Assembly: GCA_002784245.1 (NCBI GenBank) | Contig: PFKL01000200.1 | Coordinates: forward strand, 1-28,515 | DNA: 28,515 nt | Source: Comamonadaceae bacterium CG_4_10_14_3_um_filter_60_75 | GTDB lineage: Bacteria; Pseudomonadota; Gammaproteobacteria; Burkholderiales; Burkholderiaceae_C | Direction of reading: 5' to 3' | Part shown: positions 23,184 to 28,515 of the stretch, piece by piece | Layout: every line of letters begins with the position of its first letter | Numbering within the stretch: position 1 is the stretch's first letter | The notes under the pieces: generated by a model | Seen by the model: only the letters and a program-made list of their open reading frames with translations | Databases searched by the model: none | What the model was told of the DNA's origin: nothing | Made by a program: the position numbers and the translations under genes

Positions 23184-24347
23184 ATGAAGGTAGGTAACTT
23201 GGTCGGTCTGGTTGGCTGGCGTGGCATGGTCGGCTCGGTCCTGATGGACCGGATGCAAGCCGAGGGCGACTTCAAACTCATTGAACCGGTGTTCTTTTCC
23301 ACCTCCGACGCAGGCGGCAAGGCGCCCGCCATGGCCAAGAACGAAACGCTGCTGCAAGACGCGTTCAACATCGACGCGCTCAAGCGCTGCGACATCATCA
23401 TCAGCGCGCAAGGCGGCGACTACACCACCGCGGTGTTTCCCAAGCTGCGCGCAGCCGGCTGGCGTGGGCACTGGATCGACGCCGCATCCACCCTGCGCAT
23501 GAAGAGCGACGCGGTCATCATCCTCGACCCGGTCAACATGCCGGTGATCAAAAACGCGCTGGCCAAGGGCGGCAACAACTGGATCGGCGGCAACTGCACG
23601 GTCAGCTGCATGCTCATGGGCGTGGGTGCGCTCTACAAAGCCGGTCTGGTCGAGTGGATGAGCACGCAAACCTACCAGGCCGCCAGCGGAGGCGGCGCGC
23701 AACACATGCGCGAACTGCTCACCCAATACGGCACGCTCTACAAGGAAGTTGCGGCACTCTTGAACGATCCCAAGAGCGCCATTCTTGAGATCGACCGCCA
23801 GGTCATTGCCAAACAGCGCGCCCTGACGGCCACGGAGACCGCCAATTTTGCCGTTCCGCTGGGCGGCTCGCTGATTCCCTGGATCGACAAAGATCTGGGC
23901 ATTGACCAAGACCGTGACACGGCCGACTGGGGCAAGTCGCGCGAAGAGTGGAAAGGCATGGCCGAGACCAACAAGATCCTGGGCCTGGGCGACGGCTTTG
24001 GCACACCTGCCGTGCCGGTCGACGGTTTTTGCGTGCGCGTGGGCGCCATGCGTTGCCACAGCCAGGCGCTCACCTTCAAGCTGAAAAAGAACGTACCCAC
24101 CGCAGATATCGAAGCGATGATCGCCGCCGACAACCAATGGGTCAAAGTGGTACCCAACACGCGCGAGGCCAGCATCAAAGACCTGACACCCGTGGCCGTC
24201 ACCGGCACCATGACCATCCCCGTGGGGCGCATTCGTAAACTGGCCATGGGCCCAGAGTACCTCGGCGCGTTCACCGTCGGTGACCAATTGCTCTGGGGCG
24301 CCGCCGAGCCGCTGCGCCGCATGCTGCAGATTTTGTTGCAAGCCTGA
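23184..24347 (+). CDS. asd: Aspartate-semialdehyde dehydrogenase
   Basis: The product has 387 residues. The NADP-binding loop is GLVGWRGMVG (8-17), the catalytic cysteine is C138 in GGNCTVSCMLM, and GAMRCHSQAL holds an active-site histidine. It reduces aspartyl phosphate to aspartate semialdehyde for lysine, diaminopimelate, methionine and threonine synthesis. It is the E. coli-like long form rather than the shorter Gram-positive form. AAGAGG precedes the ATG. The unusual tandem repeat and T-run upstream fall in its leader. Confidence 0.97.
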   Translation: MKVGNLVGLVGWRGMVGSVLMDRMQAEGDFKLIEPVFFSTSDAGGKAPAMAKNETLLQDAFNIDALKRCDIIISAQGGDYTTAVFPKLRAAGWRGHWIDAASTLRMKSDAVIILDPVNMPVIKNALAKGGNNWIGGNCTVSCMLMGVGALYKAGLVEWMSTQTYQAASGGGAQHMRELLTQYGTLYKEVAALLNDPKSAILEIDRQVIAKQRALTATETANFAVPLGGSLIPWIDKDLGIDQDRDTADWGKSREEWKGMAETNKILGLGDGFGTPAVPVDGFCVRVGAMRCHSQALTFKLKKNVPTADIEAMIAADNQWVKVVPNTREASIKDLTPVAVTGTMTIPVGRIRKLAMGPEYLGAFTVGDQLLWGAAEPLRRMLQILLQA

Positions 24348-24584
24348 CAGCACAGCTGCGGCGAACTGCTGTTGCAAACTGTTTCCACGCACCACCATTT
24401 CGTTGTAGAGCGACAACATAGAATCGCGACTTTGACATCCAACGACACTGTCCTGAACTTGACACACTGTCTTAACTTGTCAGGCTAACGCATTGATGTT
24501 AAGGTGCTTTTTATTGTCTGAAGATTCCGGGCACAATGCCCGCATCGCGCCGACCCAGGCCGCTGTTCAACCGGAGTGCATAAA

Positions 24585-27224
24585 TTGATTGCGAAGTCTT
24601 ATCAATGTCAACTGACCGCTTTGGCTGCGGCCATGCTTTTGGCCCTGTCAAGCGATCCTGCAGCGGCACTGTCACTCGGGCGCATCACCGTCCAATCGGC
24701 GCTGGGCGAGCCGCTTCAAGCTGAAGTCGATTTTTTGGATATCAACGCCGAAGAGGCCGCAAGTCTGAATTCGCGCGTTGCGCCACCCGATGCCTTCAAG
24801 GCCGCTGGACTCGAGTACAACGCCGCCTTGGGCAATCTCAAGACCTCGTTGCAGCGCCGCGCCAACGGTCGCGCCTTCCTCAAGCTCAGCAGCGACCGCG
24901 TGGTCAACGAGCCCTTTGTCGACCTTATTCTGGAAGCCACCTGGAGTTCGGGGCGGATCGTACGCGACTACACCCTGCTGTTTGACCCGCCCAGCCTGCG
25001 CAGTGCGGCTGCAAGTGCGCCCGACAAGGCCCAGTTGCCAATCCAGAACGCACCTGCTGCGGCCCAACCAGTGGCCCGCAGCGTTGAGGCCACGCCGGTC
25101 AAACCGGCATCATCCGCAAGGCCGGTAGCCGTGGCCAAGCCAGTGGCCCAGCCTCAGGCCACAGCGGCAACCACCCTCCGGGTCAAGCCGGGCGAGACCG
25201 CAGGGCAGATCGCCGCTGTCCACAAACCAGCCAACGTATCCTTGGACCAGATGCTGGTGGCCATGTTGCGCGGCAACCCCAACGCCTTCATCAGGGACAA
25301 CGTCAACCGCATCAAGGCCGGTGCCATCCTCACCGTACCAACGCCAGACCAGGCCGCGGCGGTGAGCGCTGAAGAAGCCACACAAACCGTGGTTGCCCAA
25401 AGTCGTGATTTCAACGACTTCCGCCGTCGCCTGGCCGATAACGTCCCGCAAACCCAAACTGCACCGCTCAGCCGTGAGGCCAGCGGAAAGGTCCAGGCCA
25501 CGGTGCAAGACAAAACACCGGCTGCCGCAGCACCCGACAAACTCACGCTGTCCAAGGGCGCCGTTCAGGGCAAGTCGGGTGAAGACCAGTTGGCCTCGGC
25601 TCGCAATTCGGAAGAAGCCAAAGCGCGTGCCGCAGAGGTTGCCAAGAACATCACTGATCTGAACAAACTCGCCGCTGCCGCCAGCGCGCCCACGCCAGCG
25701 CCCGCCACCAGTACCGCGACCGCGCTGCCCACCTTGCCCACGCTACCTGAGGCCAGCCCCGCGCCAGCCGCCGCTTCGGCCGCCCCCGCAGCCGTCGCGG
25801 CACCAGCGCCGGCGGCCAGCAAGCCAGCGGCCAACTTGCCCGAGCCAGCACCCGAGCCGAGCTTCATCGACACGCTGGTTGAAAACCCCATGTTGCCCGG
25901 CGGCGTGATCGCCCTACTGGGTTTGCTGGCGGGGCTGGCCTACCTCAAGCGCAGGCAGCGCAAACAAGACACCTTGCTCGACAGCGCTTTTGCCGAAAGC
26001 TCCCTGGCCGAAGCCTTCAGCGGTGCCAGCGGTGGCCAGAGCGTCGACACGGGTGACAGTCTGACTACCGGTTCGTCGATGGTCTATTCGCCCAGTCAGC
26101 TCGACGCCGCTGACGACGTCGACCCGGTCGCCGAAGCCGACGTTTACCTCGCCTATGGCCGCGATCTGCAGGCCGAAGAAATCCTCAAGGACGCGCTGCG
26201 CAGCAGCCCGCAACGTGTGGCCATTCACGTCAAGCTGGCCGAAATCTACGCCAAGCGGCGCGACCTTAAGGCGTTTGAAGCGGTTGCCGCGCTGGCCTTC
26301 AATCTCACCGATGGCAGTGGCCCCGAATGGGAACAAATCTGCGAGAAAGGCTTGTCGATCGACCCGGACAACGCCTTGTATCTGCCCGGTGGTCAACCTG
26401 GCGCTGGCGTGACCGTCAGCCCAAGCGCTGCAGGCGCTGCAGGTGCTGCCGCTGCCGCCGTGGCCGATGCTGTGGCGGCGCCCACCGAGGCCAGAGCCAC
26501 CCTGTCCGATGGCTCCGAGCTCGACCTGGACCTTGATTTTTCACTGGAAGAACCCGAATTTTTGCAGACGCCCGCCGGTCAGCCCACGGTCGGTGCGACG
26601 CTTGCTGAAGACCCGCTACCCACCATCATCGACAACGACCTGGCCACGCCAGAGACCCGGCCCGAACCGGCCGAGCCCACCACCATGCCGGGCAGCCTGG
26701 ACTTTACCGAGCCGCAAGCCATTGAAGAGTCGCAACCCGCCGCACTGGCACCCGACCTGGATGAAAATGCGGCGGACTTCATCGCCGACCTGTCCGAGGC
26801 CACACCCGAACCGACAGACACCGCCGAACCTGAGCCAGCGTCTGAGGTGCTGCTTATGCCTGAGTTTTCCGTGGCAGACGATGCACCAGCCGAAACGCCA
26901 GCCGCAGCTGAAGAACCCGCCGTCACAGCCGCGCCTGAGCTGTCCTTGGCCAACGCCGGTGAGCCCATGCCACCTGCGGCTGGCAAAGACATGCTGTCTT
27001 TTGACCTCGACTCGCTCTCGCTTGACCTGGCCGAAGACCGCTTGACCATGCCCGGCGACCTGCCCGAGCCTGTCATGGACGCGCTGGAAACCAAGCTCGC
27101 GCTGGCCGACGAGTTCCGCGCCATTGGCGACGACGATGGCGCGCGCGCGCTGATCGAAGAAGTCATTGCCGAGGCCTCTGGTGAGGTCAAGGCCAAGGCA
27201 CAGCAGGCGCTCAACAAGCTTTAG
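24585..27224 (+). CDS. fimV: FimV-family polar hub / pilus assembly protein
   Basis: The product is about 879 residues. A signal peptide ends near the AAALSLGRI cleavage region, followed by the FimV N-terminal domain (ITVQSALGEPLQAEVDF to about residue 135) and a LysM peptidoglycan-binding domain (about 195-250, TLRVKPGETAGQIA). A Pro/Ala-rich stretch precedes one membrane helix (about 436-456, MLPGGVIALLGLLAGLAYL). The cytoplasmic part has a TPR-like segment (about 515-600), a long acidic linker and the C-terminal FimV motif LALADEFRAIGDDDGARAL. Known role in relatives: polar localisation of type IV pilus and motility factors. I favour the TTG at 24585, 8 bases after GGAG, over the GTG at 24576, which overlaps that GGAG. 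It lies in the common asd-fimV-truA-trpF order. Confidence 0.9.
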   Translation: MIAKSYQCQLTALAAAMLLALSSDPAAALSLGRITVQSALGEPLQAEVDFLDINAEEAASLNSRVAPPDAFKAAGLEYNAALGNLKTSLQRRANGRAFLKLSSDRVVNEPFVDLILEATWSSGRIVRDYTLLFDPPSLRSAAASAPDKAQLPIQNAPAAAQPVARSVEATPVKPASSARPVAVAKPVAQPQATAATTLRVKPGETAGQIAAVHKPANVSLDQMLVAMLRGNPNAFIRDNVNRIKAGAILTVPTPDQAAAVSAEEATQTVVAQSRDFNDFRRRLADNVPQTQTAPLSREASGKVQATVQDKTPAAAAPDKLTLSKGAVQGKSGEDQLASARNSEEAKARAAEVAKNITDLNKLAAAASAPTPAPATSTATALPTLPTLPEASPAPAAASAAPAAVAAPAPAASKPAANLPEPAPEPSFIDTLVENPMLPGGVIALLGLLAGLAYLKRRQRKQDTLLDSAFAESSLAEAFSGASGGQSVDTGDSLTTGSSMVYSPSQLDAADDVDPVAEADVYLAYGRDLQAEEILKDALRSSPQRVAIHVKLAEIYAKRRDLKAFEAVAALAFNLTDGSGPEWEQICEKGLSIDPDNALYLPGGQPGAGVTVSPSAAGAAGAAAAAVADAVAAPTEARATLSDGSELDLDLDFSLEEPEFLQTPAGQPTVGATLAEDPLPTIIDNDLATPETRPEPAEPTTMPGSLDFTEPQAIEESQPAALAPDLDENAADFIADLSEATPEPTDTAEPEPASEVLLMPEFSVADDAPAETPAAAEEPAVTAAPELSLANAGEPMPPAAGKDMLSFDLDSLSLDLAEDRLTMPGDLPEPVMDALETKLALADEFRAIGDDDGARALIEEVIAEASGEVKAKAQQALNKL

Positions 27225-27243
27225 CCGTCCAGGCGACCTCGGG

Positions 27244-28062
27244 GTGTTGCAGCAAAGCATTGGCAGCGAGCGCGTCGCGCTGGGCATCAGCTACAACGGG
27301 CTGGCCTACCAGGGCTGGCAAAGTCAGCCGTCCGGGCAAACGGTGCAGGACAAACTCGAGCACGCCCTGTCGCGCTTTTGCGCCCAGCGCGTCAGCACCC
27401 TGTGTGCCGGCCGCACCGACGCAGGCGTCCACGCGCTGATGCAGGTCGTCCACTTTGACACCCCAGTACAGCGCAGTGAAAACGCCTGGGTACGCGGCCC
27501 CAACGCCTTGTTGCCGCACGACATCGCGGTGCAATGGGCCAAAGTGGTGCGGCGTGAATTTCACTGCCGCGCCAGCGCCACCTCGCGACGCTATGTCTAC
27601 ATTGTTTACGACGCGCCAGTGCGACCCAGCCTGAACACCGGCCGTGTGGGCTGGGTGTTCAAACCACTGCAATTTGACAGAATGCAGTCGGCAGCGCAGT
27701 ACCTGTTGGGCGAACACGACTTCACCTCGTTTCGCGCCAGCGCCTGCCAGGCGCTCTCCCCCGTCAAAAACCTGATGCGCATCGACATCTCTCGCGGTGG
27801 GACTTACTGGCGCTTTGCGTTTGAAGCCAATGCGTTTTTGCACCACATGATCCGCAACATCATGGGCTGCCTGGTCATGATTGGCGACGGCCGCAGGCCA
27901 CCCGACTGGATGGCCGAGGTGCTGGCCGCACGCGACCGCGACGCCGCTGCGCCCACTTTTTCGCCGCATGGCCTGTACTTCGTCGGCCCACGCTACGATG
28001 CGCACTGGGGTCTGCCCGAGCACCCCAGCCTGCTTGACGGATTGCCCGGAGCCACCCCATGA
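27244..28062 (+). CDS. truA: tRNA pseudouridine(38-40) synthase TruA
   Basis: The product is about 272 residues. The catalytic aspartate is D59 in CAGRTDAGVHA, and the core segments RVALGISYNGLAYQGWQ, ANAFLHHMIRNIMG and the TFSPHGLYF ending are typical. It converts uridines 38-40 of many tRNAs to pseudouridine. There is no ATG near the conserved start; the frame opens at an ATG at 27166 inside fimV, but GTG at 27244 or TTG at 27247 fits the family length better. The gene follows fimV after 19 bp and overlaps trpF by ATGA. Confidence 0.94.
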   Translation: MLQQSIGSERVALGISYNGLAYQGWQSQPSGQTVQDKLEHALSRFCAQRVSTLCAGRTDAGVHALMQVVHFDTPVQRSENAWVRGPNALLPHDIAVQWAKVVRREFHCRASATSRRYVYIVYDAPVRPSLNTGRVGWVFKPLQFDRMQSAAQYLLGEHDFTSFRASACQALSPVKNLMRIDISRGGTYWRFAFEANAFLHHMIRNIMGCLVMIGDGRRPPDWMAEVLAARDRDAAAPTFSPHGLYFVGPRYDAHWGLPEHPSLLDGLPGATP

Positions 28063-28515
28063 CATTGCCCCCACCTGCCACAGCCCACACCCCACCCGCC
28101 GCCATGCGCACCCGCATCAAACTGTGTGGTTTCACCCGCGAGCAGGACGTGGATGCTGCCGTTGACGCGGGTGCTGATGCCGTCGGTTTTGTGCTGTACG
28201 CCAAGAGTCCACGCTTTGTCACGCCCGAGCGCGCTGCCGAACTGGCGCGTCGACTGCCGCCCTTTGTCACGCCGGTGTTGCTGTTCGTCAACGAAAATGC
28301 TTCAGCAATCAGAGCTGCTTGTGCAAGGGTGACGGGGGCTATCGTCCAATTTCATGGTGATGAATCGCCTGCCGATTGCGCTGCTGCGTGTGGGCCGGAC
28401 GGCCGTGCTTACCTGCGCGCAGCGCGCATACCCTTGGGCGAGGCGGGCCTGCGCTTTGATCTCTTAAAATTCGCCCAAGATTTTTCACAAGCTCAAGCCA
28501 TTTTGCTGGACGCGC
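28059..28515 (+). CDS. trpF: Phosphoribosylanthranilate isomerase (3' end outside the window)
   Basis: At least 152 residues are visible and the frame is open to the window end. TRIKLCGFTREQDVDAAVDA holds the catalytic cysteine of the K-x-CG-x-T motif, followed by DAVGFVLYAKSPRFV and the later VQFHGDE. It isomerises phosphoribosylanthranilate in tryptophan synthesis. The ATG at 28059 overlaps the truA stop and has GGAG 7 bases upstream; an inner ATG at 28104 (MRTRIKLCGFT) is closer to the usual family start and would remove a Pro/Ala-rich extension of 15 residues. Confidence 0.95.
   Translation, partial: MTLPPPATAHTPPAAMRTRIKLCGFTREQDVDAAVDAGADAVGFVLYAKSPRFVTPERAAELARRLPPFVTPVLLFVNENASAIRAACARVTGAIVQFHGDESPADCAAACGPDGRAYLRAARIPLGEAGLRFDLLKFAQDFSQAQAILLDA

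Noticed and set aside
23139..24467. A 442-codon open frame on the minus strand opposite asd
   Set aside because: It is a shadow of asd created by high GC at third codon positions. Its product is rich in His, Arg, Gly and Ala without any domain, and asd is certain.
24432..24487. Two TTGACA hexamers (24432-24437 and 24459-24464) in the asd-fimV gap as a fimV promoter
   Set aside because: No acceptable -10 lies 16-18 bp after either; the sequences there (GAACTT, AGGCTA) match poorly. The 237-bp gap must hold a promoter or be read through, but I cannot place it.

Overview
The window is about 28.5 kb of GC-rich bacterial chromosome that is almost entirely coding. Gene content and order point to a betaproteobacterium of the order Burkholderiales, most likely family Comamonadaceae (Rhodoferax/Polaromonas-like). 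The signs are the pairing of a TCA-cycle cluster (acnB, citE-like, mdh, gntR, sdhCDAB, sdhE, gltA) with leuC-entericidin-leuD-leuB-asd-fimV-truA-trpF, and short repeats of a kind I remember from that family. The placement comes from sequence reading and memory, not from a database search. No stretch longer than 300 bases lacks a gene; the largest gaps are 24348-24584, 14303-14495 and 13322-13498.

Layout. Positions 1-2834: the 5' end of orn (minus), then M48 peptidase, phhB and rsgA on plus. Positions 2838-5675, minus: hisC, a CobD/CbiB-family membrane protein and a NUDIX CoA pyrophosphatase. Positions 5721-7839, minus: the classical rpsP-rimM-trmD-rplS translation operon, closed by a hairpin terminator. 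Positions 7973-8500: a GNAT acetyltransferase on plus. Positions 8543-13321, minus: acnB, a citrate-lyase-beta-like protein and mdh. Positions 13499-19599, plus: a GntR/UTRA regulator, sdhCDAB, sdhE and gltA, followed by a clear terminator. Positions 19752-28515, plus: leuC, a 42-residue entericidin-like lipoprotein, leuD, leuB, asd, fimV, truA and the 5' part of trpF.

How it works together. Aconitase, malate dehydrogenase, succinate dehydrogenase, its flavinylation factor and citrate synthase form a TCA block arranged on both sides of one GntR-family regulator gene. An 18-bp perfect palindrome lies between mdh and gntR. A related 12-bp inverted repeat with the same core and spacing (TCTT-N4-AAGA) lies upstream of sdhC, over a candidate -35. 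This suggests one regulator controlling both arms, and it is the most interesting signal I found. The right-hand block makes leucine (leuCDB) and aspartate semialdehyde (asd), then encodes the FimV polar hub protein, a tRNA pseudouridine synthase and a tryptophan enzyme.

I found no tRNA or rRNA gene, insertion sequence, CRISPR array, prophage or obvious horizontally acquired island. The region is mostly conserved housekeeping sequence. The open points are regulatory DNA, short repeats that run into coding sequence, and a few proteins of uncertain role (the CitE-like and CobD/CbiB-like proteins and the entericidin-like lipoprotein).
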